Shown: positions 17,728 to 27,075, numbered from the stretch's first letter. The stretch is DNA of 64,000 bases from Gracilibacillus boraciitolerans JCM 21714 (GCF_000521485.1 NZ_BAVS01000010.1:31666-95665), one strand, 5' to 3'. Translations and numbers: made by a program. The notes: generated by a model not told the origin, from the sequence alone.

Positions 17728-18183
17728 TCATTCGTAATTTATATTTTTCTGAATAGTTCCATCTTTTTTATGGATAATTACGTTCGTTTGTTTATTATTT
17801 GCAATCTCTTTTGCGCGATTAATGGCATCCTGTTTATTGGAATAAACATCAGATGCTTGTTTAGCAGCTTCTGACTTAACTGCCCATCCATCATCATGTG
17901 GAAGAACATGTTCCCCCCCTTTTTTCAATAATTCAGGTCGGCTTGATTCAGGATTAGCACCACGAGAACGTAAATCCTCATCACTCATTTGCTTTACTTC
18001 ATTAATCTCTTTATCGGTTGCATTTTTATACCATTCTTTTGCTTGTTCTGTAGCAATAGGAATAGCACGACCTTCTTGGTATCCTTCATCAATCATAGCA
18101 TTGGCTATATCAATCGCTTTTTTCCGAACGGTATTATCTAAGTTTTTTAAAGAGCTTGGATAATCTTTTGTATCCCAAGGCAT
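17728..18183 (-). CDS. ydaT: YdaT-like stress protein (DUF2188 C-terminus)
   Basis: A 151-residue soluble protein very like Bacillus subtilis YdaT, a general-stress protein: MPWDTKDYPSSLKNLDNTVR, KKAIDIANAMIDEGYQEGRA and IPIATEQAKEWY at the start, a variable middle, then the DUF2188 domain (DGWAVKSEAAKQASDVYSNK, IIHKKDGTIQKNI). The C7 at 17913-17919 gives KKGGEHVLPHDD where one Gly is expected. It lies 23 bases downstream of the Cys-rich gene and is probably co-transcribed with it. Confidence 0.85.
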   Translation of the reverse strand: MPWDTKDYPSSLKNLDNTVRKKAIDIANAMIDEGYQEGRAIPIATEQAKEWYKNATDKEINEVKQMSDEDLRSRGANPESSRPELLKKGGEHVLPHDDGWAVKSEAAKQASDVYSNKQDAINRAKEIANNKQTNVIIHKKDGTIQKNINYE

Positions 18184-18206
18184 TATTTCACGCTCCTTAT
18201 TAACTA

Positions 18207-18533
18207 TTAGGTAACCTTTTTACAAGCATCTGCACATTTGAAACAAGCATCTGCGCATTTTTGGCAGTGATCGTGGTCATGCTTTTTACATTCTTCATTA
18301 CAAGTTGTACATAATTTAGTGCAAACAGCAGCTAATTCTTTAATGAATGGAGAATTTCTTGAAATTGCTGCTTCTAAATATCCACAAATATCCGCACACT
18401 CACGATCTAGTCGAATACATTCTGCCATCATCTTTACATTGTCTTCCTGTAGGCATGCATTAAAGCAATGGTTACATTCTGTCATACAATCATGTAACGT
18501 TTCTAAAAGATCTTTATATTTTTCGTGACTCAT
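18207..18533 (-). CDS. Cys-rich four-helix-bundle protein (DUF326, copper-binding-like)
   Basis: A 108-residue protein with about 16 Cys in helical CxxxC patterns (HDCMTECNHCFNACLQ, RECADICGYL, CTKLCTTCNEECKKHDHDHC, CADACFKCADACKK). This is the YhjQ/Csp family, whose characterised members store Cu(I) inside a four-helix bundle. No Tat or Sec signal, so it is cytosolic. Start ATG 18533 follows GGAGGTGG. Metal identity is inferred from the family only. Confidence 0.82.
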   Translation of the reverse strand: MSHEKYKDLLETLHDCMTECNHCFNACLQEDNVKMMAECIRLDRECADICGYLEAAISRNSPFIKELAAVCTKLCTTCNEECKKHDHDHCQKCADACFKCADACKKVT

Positions 18534-18712
18534 CGAACCACCTCCATTTTAAAATTTATTACATAAATTATCATTCCCAATTTATGAAAGCATAAACATA
18601 ATAGGTTTCTTGATCTTATTGTGAATTTATAGCTTTCCGTTGAGTTTCATCTTTATAATTAAGGGAATAATGAGATTTATAAAATAGTTTTATGCAGGAA
18701 GGTGACAAATAA

Positions 18713-19558
18713 ATGTCTGATAAAAATATGAAAGAGACAGTAAAAAATAAAGCGGATAAAGCAACCGACGTAAAGCCGTGGCTAAGGGGAATGGCCAGGT
18801 TTGGTTACCTATCAAAAGGTGTTGTTTATATTCTGGTAGGGGGGGTACTCTCTGTTCTGTCAGCTGTAGGGGGGGTCGGTGGTAAAACTACAGATACATC
18901 AGGTGCGATTGCATCTGTTGCAAGTAAACCTTTTGGAAATGTAGTGGTCTGGTTAGTAGCGATTGGCCTAGTTGGTTATGGGGGGGCATGGAAATTAGTG
19001 CAAGCAGCGAAAGGTCCCTCTCAAGAAGATAGCAAGCTAAAAGACGTAATGATGAGAATTACCTTTTTGGTTAGTGGAATCATTTATTTATCATTAGCTT
19101 ATAAATCCTTTAAGAACGTGTTACCTAGTAATAGCTCTGGTAGCTCTAGTTGGTTATCTACAATCTTAGAGATGCCATTAGGTGAGTGGATTGTAGCTCT
19201 GATCGGTTTAATAATCGTTGTGGTCGGGATACGAGAAATTTATAATGGATATACACAAAAATTCGTGAAAAAATTCAAATTGTCAGAGATGAATAATAGA
19301 GAAATAAATCTAGGAAAAAAGGTAGGGAGAATCGGTCTTTTTGCCAGAGGATTAACGTTTGTTGTTCTGGGGATATTTGTTATTATGACTGGATTCACCT
19401 CACACTTACAAGTGAAAGCAGGGCTGGATGGAGCGCTACAGAAAATAGCTCAACAACCATTTGGTCAGTGGATGTTAGGTATTGTTGCAATCGGATTAAT
19501 CTTGTATGGAGTATTTCAATTAATGAAGGGGAAAAATAGGAATATGAGTATTTATTAA
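18713..19558 (+). CDS. DUF1206 integral membrane protein
   Basis: A 281-residue protein with three repeated pairs of membrane helices, each unit starting near ARFGYLSKGVVYI, MMRITFLVSGIIYL and IGLFARGLTFVVL, the DUF1206 triplet architecture. The motif TTDTSGAIASVASKPFGNVV is also typical. Three G7 runs (18839-18845, 18869-18875, 18980-18986) each add one Gly: VGGVLS, VGGVGG, YGGAWK against V-G-V, V-G-V-G-G and Y-G-A-W in the family. Function unknown. RBS GGAAGGTGAC precedes the ATG. Confidence 0.82.
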   Translation: MSDKNMKETVKNKADKATDVKPWLRGMARFGYLSKGVVYILVGGVLSVLSAVGGVGGKTTDTSGAIASVASKPFGNVVVWLVAIGLVGYGGAWKLVQAAKGPSQEDSKLKDVMMRITFLVSGIIYLSLAYKSFKNVLPSNSSGSSSWLSTILEMPLGEWIVALIGLIIVVVGIREIYNGYTQKFVKKFKLSEMNNREINLGKKVGRIGLFARGLTFVVLGIFVIMTGFTSHLQVKAGLDGALQKIAQQPFGQWMLGIVAIGLILYGVFQLMKGKNRNMSIY

Positions 19559-19591
19559 GGGTTTTTTATAGTTTACTATTGATTAGCAGTT

Positions 19592-19630
19592 AAACACCTA
19601 GAGATAGTTTTGATATCTCTAGGTGTTAAT
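19592..19630. terminator. Bidirectional terminator
   Basis: AAACACCTAGAGATA pairs with TATCTCTAGGTGTT; between the DUF1206 gene and the convergent CAP-domain gene. Confidence 0.8.
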
Positions 19631-19684
19631 TCATTTATCAAGGTGATAAATGTCAGTTAAACCTTCACTGATGAAAAGATAACT

Positions 19685-20479
19685 TTATTTCCCGATAAAT
19701 TGTTGTGTCCAATGGTTACCATCTTCTACATAACCAACACCAATATGTGTAAAATCTCCATTTAAAATATTGGCGCGGTGTCCTTCACTGTTCATCCAAC
19801 CGTTTACCACTTCCTCAGGTGTACGTTGCCCTTTAGCGATATTTTCTCCGGCAGTTCGATAATTCACACCCGATTGTTGCATCATATTAAATGGTGAACC
19901 ATATGTTGGGCTAGTATGGCTAAAGTATCCATTCGTTGCCATATCCTTTGATTTTTTACGAGCAACCTGACTTAGCTTTGTATCTAGTTGTAGCGGAGCC
20001 AATCCTGCATTTTCACGTTCTTTGTTTGTTAATGCTACAACCTGTCTTTCAAATTGATTCACTTCAGCCATTTGGCTCGTAGTTTCTGTTTCTTTATTTT
20101 TTGATACTTCTTCAGAGGGGGGGCAGTTTCTAAATCCTCAGTTTCTTTCTTGTTGTTTCCTTCTTCTGGACTTTCTTGCTTAGATTGCTCCTGACTTGGA
20201 TCAGGTTGTGCTTCCCCCATTCTTCTCTGTTTCTTGATGATCAGTAGGTTTTTCTTGAGAAGACTCTTCTTCTATTGTTTCTTCCTCAATATTTAATTCT
20301 TTGGAGAATCTCTTTATTAAATATTGAAGATTAGCCTCGGAAATTCTTTCTATTTTAAATGTTTGCAAAAAATTACTAGAACTATTCCTTTCAACTGATA
20401 AAGTAGAATCTGATGAAAATCCACTGCCAAACAATAAAGCAGCTAATAATAAGCTAATAATAGTGAAATTTTTTAACAT
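19685..20479 (-). CDS. Secreted CAP-domain protein (YkwD-like), two apparent frameshifts
   Basis: ATG 20479 starts MLKNFTIISLLLAALLFGSG, a signal peptide. A Glu/Gln/Ser-rich linker follows, then a C-terminal CAP/SCP domain: LTNKERENAGLAPLQLDTKL, SHTSPTYGSPF, GENIAKGQRTPEEVV, NGWMNSEGHRANIL and the end HWTQQFIGK. His, Glu and the second His of the CAP cavity are present. The linker frame breaks at a five-base run at 20215-20219 (four expected) and at 20117-20123 (seven, five expected). Both fixes give one continuous protein of about 262 residues. Some Bacillus relatives are sporulation- or cell-envelope-related; the role here is unknown. Confidence 0.82.
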
Positions 20480-20771
20480 TTTTAAACACTCCTTTTTTTT
20501 GTTTGATGCAAATCTATCATAGCATGAGTTCTTTGTAATAATTTTGGATGAATTTTCTATTTTACTAGATTAACCGAAACGTCTATATCTGGCAGTACGA
20601 TTAAAGATAAAAAATATGAGAATATGGTCTTGCAGGAAACATTTACAATAAATAGAGACTTGACAATCTTTTATAAACTCTTATTTGTGACATTTTATTA
20701 CGATTGTGTTTCTTAATTTACATTTTTGTTACAAAGAAAAGGTTGATAACTATAAACTTAGGAAGAACGAA

Positions 20772-20806
20772 GAAAAGACATGCTCCATTAAGGACCATGT
20801 CTTTTC
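20772..20806. terminator. Hairpin, probable terminator
   Basis: GAAAAGACATG pairs with CATGTCTTTTC around a 13-base loop. No adjacent gene is obvious. Confidence 0.5.
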
Positions 20807-21002
20807 TGTGCACGCGGAAAAATTGGATGTTTTCCTATTAAATTGTCTTAAACGTTCTATTCATAAACTGTTTAATTACTGACGATCGTTCCTATACTCG
20901 CCGTAAAGTTTAAAACGACTGGCGCTTACCTTATTCGGCATGAATATTGCAAAAATCACAATCTCACTCGTAGCCAGTTTCTAAAGCACTTTCCACAAAA
21001 AA

Positions 21003-21144
21003 TCACTTTCTTTTTACATGTGTTACAGTAGACAAGTCTTCATTCTTCAGTAAAGCAAATTTTCCGCCAAGGCTGTGCCTTTCACATCAATGTGTTTCGC
21101 CTTGTAACTTTCACTACCCGTTTTTCTAAATGTTAAAACATATA
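21003..21144 (-). pseudogene. Small protein relic of unknown function
   Basis: Minus-strand text reads KTGSESYKAKHIDVKGTA, then, after one missing C at about 21072, LGGKFALLKNEDLSTVTHVK and RK stop at 21005-21003. The corrected version is a smooth 43-residue sequence, and the correction (CC to CCC) matches errors elsewhere in this window. No start codon is visible upstream in this frame. I do not recognise the family. Confidence 0.35.
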
Positions 21145-21244
21145 TTTTAAAAATAATTGACTTGTAATGAATAAAGCAATATTTTCGAGTACACTAGATG
21201 CAATAGTAATGTGGAAAGAATTTATTAAAAAGGAGAAATGACAT

Positions 21245-21883
21245 ATGAATCTATCTTTATATTATGAACTAAGGAAACCGAGCAATGTAGATGAAAATGC
21301 CACCTATCCTGCGATATTTGTGATGCATGGGATGGGTAGCGATGAACAAGATATGCTGTCACTGTTTGATGGTTTACAGGAAGAGTATTTTATTTTTGCA
21401 ATACGGGGACCGATAATTCAACCGCCAGGATATGCTTTCTTTGAAATGGAGCAACTTGGCACCCCCCCGGAACAATCCTCTTTTGAAGAGGCTTTAGCTA
21501 AGGTAGCCCAATTTATTCGAGAAGCAAAGCAACATTTTCCGATTGCTGAAGATCAAATCTTTTTATCTGGATTTAGTCAAGGAGCAATTATGTCGATGTC
21601 GTTAGCTCTGGTATTAGGTGAAAAAATCAAAGGAGTGATGGCATTTAGTGGGTATCTGCCAGACATAGTAAAGAATAATGTTGCTTCTGTAAAGGAACTT
21701 TCGATTTTTATCTCCCATGGGGAACATGATCCTGTGTTGCCATTTGAATGGGGAGAAAGCGCCAACGCATATTTTAACCAATTAGGAGCAGAGGTAACAT
21801 TTAAATCGTATCCTATTCAACATGGCGTGTCATGGGAGAATCGTGAAGCGGCTTTTAAGTGGTTAAAAGATAATAGTAAGTAA
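21245..21883 (+). CDS. Alpha/beta hydrolase, phospholipase/carboxylesterase family
   Basis: A 212-residue cytosolic serine esterase. FVMHGMGSDEQDML is the oxyanion-hole turn, SGFSQGAIMS the nucleophile elbow (Ser), HGEHDPVLPFEWG holds the acid Asp, and YPIQHGVSWE the catalytic His. RBS AAAGGAG precedes ATG 21245. The C7 at 21462-21468 gives LGTPPEQSS, probably one Pro too many. It is convergent with murQ. Confidence 0.85.
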   Translation: MNLSLYYELRKPSNVDENATYPAIFVMHGMGSDEQDMLSLFDGLQEEYFIFAIRGPIIQPPGYAFFEMEQLGTPPEQSSFEEALAKVAQFIREAKQHFPIAEDQIFLSGFSQGAIMSMSLALVLGEKIKGVMAFSGYLPDIVKNNVASVKELSIFISHGEHDPVLPFEWGESANAYFNQLGAEVTFKSYPIQHGVSWENREAAFKWLKDNSK

Positions 21884-21891
21884 CGTTTTTC

Positions 21892-22794
21892 CTATTTAGA
21901 AAGATAGGTATGGATAGCTTTTTTTAAATGACCTTGATGTACTTCTAAGGTGTTCCTTGTTTCTGCTAATGATGCGTGTGTGAGTGCCATAAATAAAGCC
22001 TCTTTTAGATTATTATTTGTTTGTCTCATTAATGATTGTGCTTCATTCATTGAAATATCAGCTAATTGCATTAGGGTATTAACTGCTCGATTCACTAACT
22101 TTTTATTAATTAACTGCATCTCGATCATTTCATTCTGATATACTTTTCCTAATCGGATCATCGTAGCGGTGGATAGTATATTAAGAGCGATCTTTTGTAC
22201 CGTACCTGCCTTTAATCTCGTTGAACCACGAATTACTTCCGCTCCTACTACAAGTTCTATTGCTATATGACTGAACTCAGAAGCGAGTGTTTTTGAATTG
22301 CAGCTTATGGAAATACGCTTTGCGTGTACTTTTTTTGCATATTGTAAAGCAGCAATGGCATAGGGGGTGGAACCACTTGCTGTCATTGCGATAACGGTAT
22401 CGATATCCTGCAATTTCAGTTTGTCTAATTCATCCATAATTGCTTCTTCTGAATCCTCATATTGTTCCATTGGTTTCCAGGTAGCTTCGGCACCGCCTGC
22501 TAGTAATGCAATCCATCTATCAGAAGGCACGGAAAAAGTAGGACCTAATTCTACCGCATCTAATACACCTATTCGGCCACTTGTTCCAGCCCCCCCCGCA
22601 ACGATTACTCTGCCGCCCTTTTGCCATTGTGATGTAATTAAATCAATCGCTTCACTTAATTGTTGTTTATTTTGCTTTAGTACGGAATGAATGATGTGAT
22701 CTTCTTGTATCATCGTTTCAACAATTTCCATTGTGGACATTTCATCCATAGTAATCGTATTTTTATTTATTGATTCTGTAGTCGGTTGTTCCAT
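21892..22794 (-). CDS. murQ: N-acetylmuramic acid 6-phosphate etherase
   Basis: Cleaves the lactyl ether of MurNAc-6-P to give GlcNAc-6-P, feeding NagA. The 300-residue protein has the SIS fold: AGGAGTSGRIGVLDAVELGPTF (about residues 66-88), IAMTASGSTPYAIAAL, SISCNSKTLASEFSHIAIEL and EVIRGSTRLKAGTVQKIALN. The C8 at 22590-22597 gives V-A-G-G-A-G-T where MurQ has V/I-G-A-G-T, so one extra Gly. It is the last gene of the nagA-nagB-nagR-murQ set, consistent with cell-wall sugar recycling. Confidence 0.92.
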   Translation of the reverse strand: MEQPTTESINKNTITMDEMSTMEIVETMIQEDHIIHSVLKQNKQQLSEAIDLITSQWQKGGRVIVAGGAGTSGRIGVLDAVELGPTFSVPSDRWIALLAGGAEATWKPMEQYEDSEEAIMDELDKLKLQDIDTVIAMTASGSTPYAIAALQYAKKVHAKRISISCNSKTLASEFSHIAIELVVGAEVIRGSTRLKAGTVQKIALNILSTATMIRLGKVYQNEMIEMQLINKKLVNRAVNTLMQLADISMNEAQSLMRQTNNNLKEALFMALTHASLAETRNTLEVHQGHLKKAIHTYLSK

Positions 22795-22814
22795 TATTTA
22801 CACTCCCAAATTTC

Positions 22815-23540
22815 CTACCGTTCTAAGTCAATCATAAATTTATATCGATCTGCACGATAGGAAGATTTCACTATTTCGAAGGTTTGCCCGTTTTCAAGTT
22901 TAGATGTTCGTTTCATGAGGAGCACTGGCGCCCCCCCTTGGTCGACCTCGAGTAATTTAATTTCTTCTTTGTTTGCAATCGTAGCCTCTAAGGTTTGGGT
23001 AGCGCTTTTGATCTTTAATCCCATTTGTTCTTCAGCATATTTATATATCGAGGATAAAACCCTTTCTTCTGATAATCCTTTGATTAGGTTTGCCGGGATA
23101 TAGGTGCGTTCTAACGCCATCGGTATTTCCTCAGCTAATCTAACTCGTTTAATTTCATATATTGGCGTATGCATGTCCACATTTAATTGTTCGGCAAGGC
23201 TACGGTTTGCCGGGATAATGTCAAACTTACTAATTTTACTACTCGCCTTCATCCCTCTCGCGCTCATATCTTCTGTAAAGCTTGTTAAACCTTTTAAGTT
23301 CTGCTCTAATTTTGGCTCCGCTATAAAAGTACCTTTGCCTTTTATCCGATACAAATAACGTTCATTAACTAAGTTCGTGATCGCTTGCCTTACGGTCATT
23401 CTACTGACCTGATATTGTTCAGCATATACACGTTCAGCGGGTAATACATCTCCTGGCTGATATTCTCCATGTTCAATTCCTTGCTTGATCACTTCCTCAA
23501 TTTGGTGATAAAGCGGAATTGGGGAGCTCTTATCTATCAT
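22815..23540 (-). CDS. nagR: GntR/HutC-family repressor of amino-sugar use
   Basis: A 241-residue regulator. The N-terminal winged helix has SPIPLYHQIEEVIKQGIEHG, LPAERVYAEQYQVSRMTVRQ and AITNLVNERYLYRIKGKGTF; the C-terminal UTRA domain binds phosphorylated amino sugars in B. subtilis NagR (YvoA). The C7 at 22931-22937 gives DQGGAPVLLM, one Gly more than expected. The start overlaps the nagB stop. Likely targets are the two sites at 25517-25532 and 25580-25595. Confidence 0.88.
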   Translation of the reverse strand: MIDKSSPIPLYHQIEEVIKQGIEHGEYQPGDVLPAERVYAEQYQVSRMTVRQAITNLVNERYLYRIKGKGTFIAEPKLEQNLKGLTSFTEDMSARGMKASSKISKFDIIPANRSLAEQLNVDMHTPIYEIKRVRLAEEIPMALERTYIPANLIKGLSEERVLSSIYKYAEEQMGLKIKSATQTLEATIANKEEIKLLEVDQGGAPVLLMKRTSKLENGQTFEIVKSSYRADRYKFMIDLER

Positions 23541-24277
23541 TTATTAAACTCCTCTCCTAATGCATCTTGATCCACTATAATGGTTACATTTGGATGTTCT
23601 TTTAAAATAGATGCAGGAAAATGGTTAGTAACATCAGTCGATAAAAAAGTGGAAAACGCTTCTTTTTTGTTTTCGCCAGATACAAGCATGATAATTTCTT
23701 TGCTTTTCATTATCGTGCTAATCCCCCCCATTGTTATTGCCTTGGTAGGGACCTCTGTTATATCATCAAAGAAACGGGCGTTTGCTTCGCGAGTGGAATC
23801 CGCTAATTCCACGATATGTGTCTTCTCATCAAAAGAGCTGCCAGGCTCGTTAAAACCGATGTGTCCATTTTCGCCTAATCCTAATAATTGAACATCAATT
23901 CCTCCATTTTTTAAAATGGATTGGTCATATTGTTGACATGCAACGGAAGGGTTGTCGTGTAAGCCATCAGGTAAATAGATCTGTTCTTTTGGTATGTCAA
24001 TATACTGAAAAAAGTAGTTGTACATATAATAATAATAACTGTTTTTGTTCTCTTTTGCTAAGCCGATATATTCATCCAAATTAAAGGACGTTACATGACG
24101 ATAAGAAACAGAACGATCATTATATTCCTTAACTAATAAGTCATATAATTTTTTTGGGGGGGTTCCACCTGTGGCTAATCCGAGCGTTATATTGTTAGCA
24201 GTTTTCACGCGATCAAGTATCATATTTGCTGCGTGGTTGCTCATGTCTTGATAGTTTTCAGTTTGAATTATTTTCAT
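23537..24277 (-). CDS. nagB: Glucosamine-6-phosphate deaminase
   Basis: Converts GlcN-6-P to fructose-6-P and ammonia. The 246-residue protein begins MKIIQTENYQDMSNHAANMI, with GLATGGTPPKKLYDLL (phosphate loop), TSFNLDEYIGL (catalytic Asp), GLGENGHIGFNEPGSSF (with the catalytic His-Glu-His triad) and AITMGGISTIM. Two tracts (24156-24162 and 23723-23729) each add one residue: TGGTPPKK for T-G-G-T-P and MGGIST for M-G-I. ATG overlaps the nagA stop by four bases. Confidence 0.93.
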   Translation of the reverse strand: MKIIQTENYQDMSNHAANMILDRVKTANNITLGLATGGTPPKKLYDLLVKEYNDRSVSYRHVTSFNLDEYIGLAKENKNSYYYYMYNYFFQYIDIPKEQIYLPDGLHDNPSVACQQYDQSILKNGGIDVQLLGLGENGHIGFNEPGSSFDEKTHIVELADSTREANARFFDDITEVPTKAITMGGISTIMKSKEIIMLVSGENKKEAFSTFLSTDVTNHFPASILKEHPNVTIIVDQDALGEEFNK

Positions 24278-25464
24278 AATGTGCCACCTCTGTTATATGC
24301 TATTTTGCCACGGCAAAGAGTGATTTCTACGTCATAATTTTTATTTAATACGACAATGTCTGCATCTTTACCTGGTGTAATACTTCCTTTTCGATCAAAT
24401 ATTTGTAACTCTTTCGCAGCATTTTCGGACGTTATTCGAATAAGGTCACGGATGGTGAATAAACTATATCGTAAGATGTTTTTAAATGCATCGTTTAATC
24501 TTAAGGTACTTCCGGCTATTGTTCCGTCATCCAATGTTGCTTTGTGATTATTTACGTTTACAACCTGTCCACCCAAATCATATTTACCATCCTTAAGGCA
24601 CTTTGCTCTCATTGCATCAGTAATAAGTAGGAGACGATCACTTGTTATTTGGTCTGTTGCAATTCGCAAAGCTTCTGGGCTGGAGTGGAGGCCATCTGCA
24701 ATAAGTTCCACATAAAATCGTGGATCTGTAAAAGCTGCTCCCACCACACCTGGATCACGATGGTGAAATCCTCTCATTTGATTATACAAATGGGTAATAT
24801 GAGATACCCCCCCTAGATCTGCTGCCTCTTCCATTTGCGAATACGTTGCATCTGTATGGCCAGCGGAAACAATTATATTTTGAGTTACTAAATATTCGAT
24901 TAAAGAACGGGATTCTTTCTGTTCAGGAGCTAAAGTCACCAATTTTATGTTCTGCTCAGCAAGTTTATTCCATCTTTGAAAAAGCGAAAGATTGGCAGGT
25001 TGGATATATTGTATTGGTTGTGCGCCTGCGCGTTCTTTGTTTACAAATGGTCCTTCTAAGTGAATACCGAGAATTTCAGCGTTCGTTTTTTCAGTGTTCG
25101 TGTGTAGATATCGTGCCACATTGGATAAGGCAACTTCAATGGTGTCATTTTCTTGTGTCATCGTAGTTGCCAAAAAACTTGTGGTTCCTTCTTTTGGTAG
25201 AACAGATGAAATATTTTCTAATGCTTCCGTTGTACCATCCATTACATCAGATCCGTTTGCACCATGAATATGAACATCAATCATGCCTGGAATAACCATA
25301 CTTTCGTCATTTAATTTAATTTCCTGATAGTCGGAAATATCAGAAAGCTGGTTCATGTCACCTACTTCTTCTATTGTTCCATTGCGCACTTTTACAAAGC
25401 CTTGCTTATGGATATCATTTTCGGTATATACCACACAATTCGTTAATATATATTTATTATTCAA
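24274..25464 (-). CDS. nagA: N-acetylglucosamine-6-phosphate deacetylase
   Basis: Removes the acetyl group from GlcNAc-6-P. About 397 residues with PGMIDVHIHGANGSDVMDGT (metal site), GIHLEGPFVNKERAGAQP, VSAGHTDATYSQM, HITHLYNQMRGFHHRDPG and LLITDAMRAK (catalytic Asp). TTG 25464 is chosen as start because AAAGGTGTGA precedes it; the longer version upstream lacks a ribosome site. A run at 24807-24813 gives DLGGVSHITHL, one Gly extra. It is first in the operon. Confidence 0.93.
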   Translation of the reverse strand: MNNKYILTNCVVYTENDIHKQGFVKVRNGTIEEVGDMNQLSDISDYQEIKLNDESMVIPGMIDVHIHGANGSDVMDGTTEALENISSVLPKEGTTSFLATTMTQENDTIEVALSNVARYLHTNTEKTNAEILGIHLEGPFVNKERAGAQPIQYIQPANLSLFQRWNKLAEQNIKLVTLAPEQKESRSLIEYLVTQNIIVSAGHTDATYSQMEEAADLGGVSHITHLYNQMRGFHHRDPGVVGAAFTDPRFYVELIADGLHSSPEALRIATDQITSDRLLLITDAMRAKCLKDGKYDLGGQVVNVNNHKATLDDGTIAGSTLRLNDAFKNILRYSLFTIRDLIRITSENAAKELQIFDRKGSITPGKDADIVVLNKNYDVEITLCRGKIAYNRGGTL

Positions 25465-25516
25465 ATGTATCACACCTTTATTATGTCTCTGTTTTAATAA
25501 TAACAAGTATAGCTAT

Positions 25517-25532
25517 ATATGTCTAGACAAAT
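25517..25532. promoter_or_regulatory. Probable NagR operator 1
   Basis: ATATGTCTAGACAAAT contains the palindrome TGTCTAGACA, close to the HutC-subfamily site TGGTCTAGACCA used by NagR/DasR. It lies between the divergent nagA and nagE genes. Confidence 0.65.
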
Positions 25533-25579
25533 AATTTATTAAATATTGTTATCTAAGGATTTTATCTATTTTTAAGAAA

Positions 25580-25595
25580 ATTGGTATATACAAAT
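25580..25595. promoter_or_regulatory. Probable NagR operator 2
   Basis: ATTGGTATATACAAAT is a second imperfect palindrome of the same type (ATTGGT half-site kept), located just upstream of nagE. Confidence 0.6.
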
Positions 25596-25652
25596 AAAAT
25601 ATTTTATGCTATTATACGATTGATTAAAAATTGAAAAAAGGAGTGGATAATC

Positions 25653-27041
25653 ATGATGAATTTTCTTCAACGGATTGGTAAATCTCTGATGTTGCCAATT
25701 GCTGTATTGCCTGCAGCTGCTTTGTTGTTGCGCTTAGGACAAGATGATTTATTGGGTATTGAGTTTATGGCAAAAGCGGGAGATGCTATTTTTTCTGAAC
25801 TACCTTTAATTTTTGCAATAGGTGTTGCCATAGGGTTTTCTAAGGATAAACACGGTGCAGCAGCATTGGCAGGTGTTATTGGTTATTTAGTATTAACAAA
25901 TGCGTTATCAGCTATTAACGAAAATATTAATATGGCCGTATTGGGTGGTATACTTTCGGGTATTGTTGCTGGTCTTTTATACAATCGCTTTCATGATATT
26001 AAATTACCCGACTGGCTTGCCTTCTTTGGTGGGAAACGATTTGTTCCAATCGTTACGGCTGCTACGATGGTCATACTGGCTGGTGTCTTTGGTGTGGTTT
26101 GGCCACCTGTTCAAAGCTTTATTAATGGAATTGGCGAATGGATTATTAATGCGGGGGCAGCCGGCGTTGGTATTTTTGGTATCTTAAATCGTTTATTAAT
26201 CCCACTTGGTTTACATCATGTTTTAAATACGTTAGTTTGGTTTGAATTTGGAGAATTTACAAATGCGGCAGGAGAAATAATAAAAGGTGATTTATCGAGA
26301 TTCTTTGCTGGCGACAAAACAGCTGGTATTTTCATGGGTGGGTTCTTCCCAATTATGATGTTTGGTCTTCCTGCAGCGGGATTAGCTATGATATATACCG
26401 CAAAAAAAGAAAAACGTAAAGCGATTGCTGGTTTAATTGGTGGGTTAGCCTTCACGTCATTTTTAACAGGGATTACGGAGCCGATAGAATTCATGTTTAT
26501 GTTTTTGTCACCATTGTTATATGTGATTCATGCGTTTCTAACCGGTGCATCCATGGTTATTGTATACCTTCTAGATATTCATCATGGATTTGGATTTTCA
26601 GCAGGAGCGATTGATTACTTCTTGAATTTTGGTATTGCTCAAAAGCCAGTGCTATTATTTTTAATTGGAATTATTTTTGCGATCATTTACTTCTTTGTAT
26701 TTGTCATCGTTATCAAAGTATTTGACTTAAAAACGCCTGGTCGTGAAGATGATGAGGATGACTCTAATGATGAAGTGACACATGAATCAAATGATTATAC
26801 TGCCATGGCTGCTCAGTTTGTCGATGCGCTAGGTGGTAAGGAAAATATTGAACATGTTGACAACTGTGCTACGCGATTACGTTTAACCTTAGGTAATACC
26901 GATAATATTGATGAGAAAAAATTAAAGCAACACGGTGCTCGTGGTACAATAAGAGTAAATAATAAAAACTATCAGATTATTGTCGGTACTAATGTGGAGT
27001 TTGTAGCAGAAGAATTAAAGAGAATCGTCCACAGAGATTAA
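25653..27041 (+). CDS. nagE: PTS N-acetylglucosamine-specific EIICB component
   Basis: Imports and phosphorylates GlcNAc. Residues 1-360 are the EIIC membrane domain: MMNFLQRIGKSLMLPIAVLP start, LLIPLGLHHVLNTLVWFEFG and ITEPIEFMFMFLSP (substrate loop). Residues 385-462 are EIIB with the phospho-Cys motif VDNCATRLRLTL. The linker is acidic (GREDDEDDSNDEV). No EIIA is fused, so a separate EIIA must donate phosphate. RBS AAAAGGAGTGG. It is divergent from nagA with the operators between. Confidence 0.94.
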   Translation: MMNFLQRIGKSLMLPIAVLPAAALLLRLGQDDLLGIEFMAKAGDAIFSELPLIFAIGVAIGFSKDKHGAAALAGVIGYLVLTNALSAINENINMAVLGGILSGIVAGLLYNRFHDIKLPDWLAFFGGKRFVPIVTAATMVILAGVFGVVWPPVQSFINGIGEWIINAGAAGVGIFGILNRLLIPLGLHHVLNTLVWFEFGEFTNAAGEIIKGDLSRFFAGDKTAGIFMGGFFPIMMFGLPAAGLAMIYTAKKEKRKAIAGLIGGLAFTSFLTGITEPIEFMFMFLSPLLYVIHAFLTGASMVIVYLLDIHHGFGFSAGAIDYFLNFGIAQKPVLLFLIGIIFAIIYFFVFVIVIKVFDLKTPGREDDEDDSNDEVTHESNDYTAMAAQFVDALGGKENIEHVDNCATRLRLTLGNTDNIDEKKLKQHGARGTIRVNNKNYQIIVGTNVEFVAEELKRIVHRD

Positions 27042-27075
27042 TAAAGTCTGGGTAAAAAATAATTTTATAACTGTG

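Larger units (their letters stand above)
20480..21240. other. Long intergenic region with a hairpin and a gene relic
   Basis: About 760 bases without an intact gene. It includes a terminator-like hairpin (20772-20806) and a minus-strand coding relic (21003-21144). Several GC-richer words (GACTGGCGCTTACC, CTCGTAGCCAGT) near 20915-20980 look like remnants of a repeat or IS end, but no complete element was found. Confidence 0.45.

Noticed and set aside
20900..21000. IS element end
   Set aside because: GC-rich words look suggestive, but no inverted terminal repeats or transposase frame could be traced.
24846..25166. 106-codon plus-strand ORF inside nagA
   Set aside because: Antisense shadow of a well-conserved gene.
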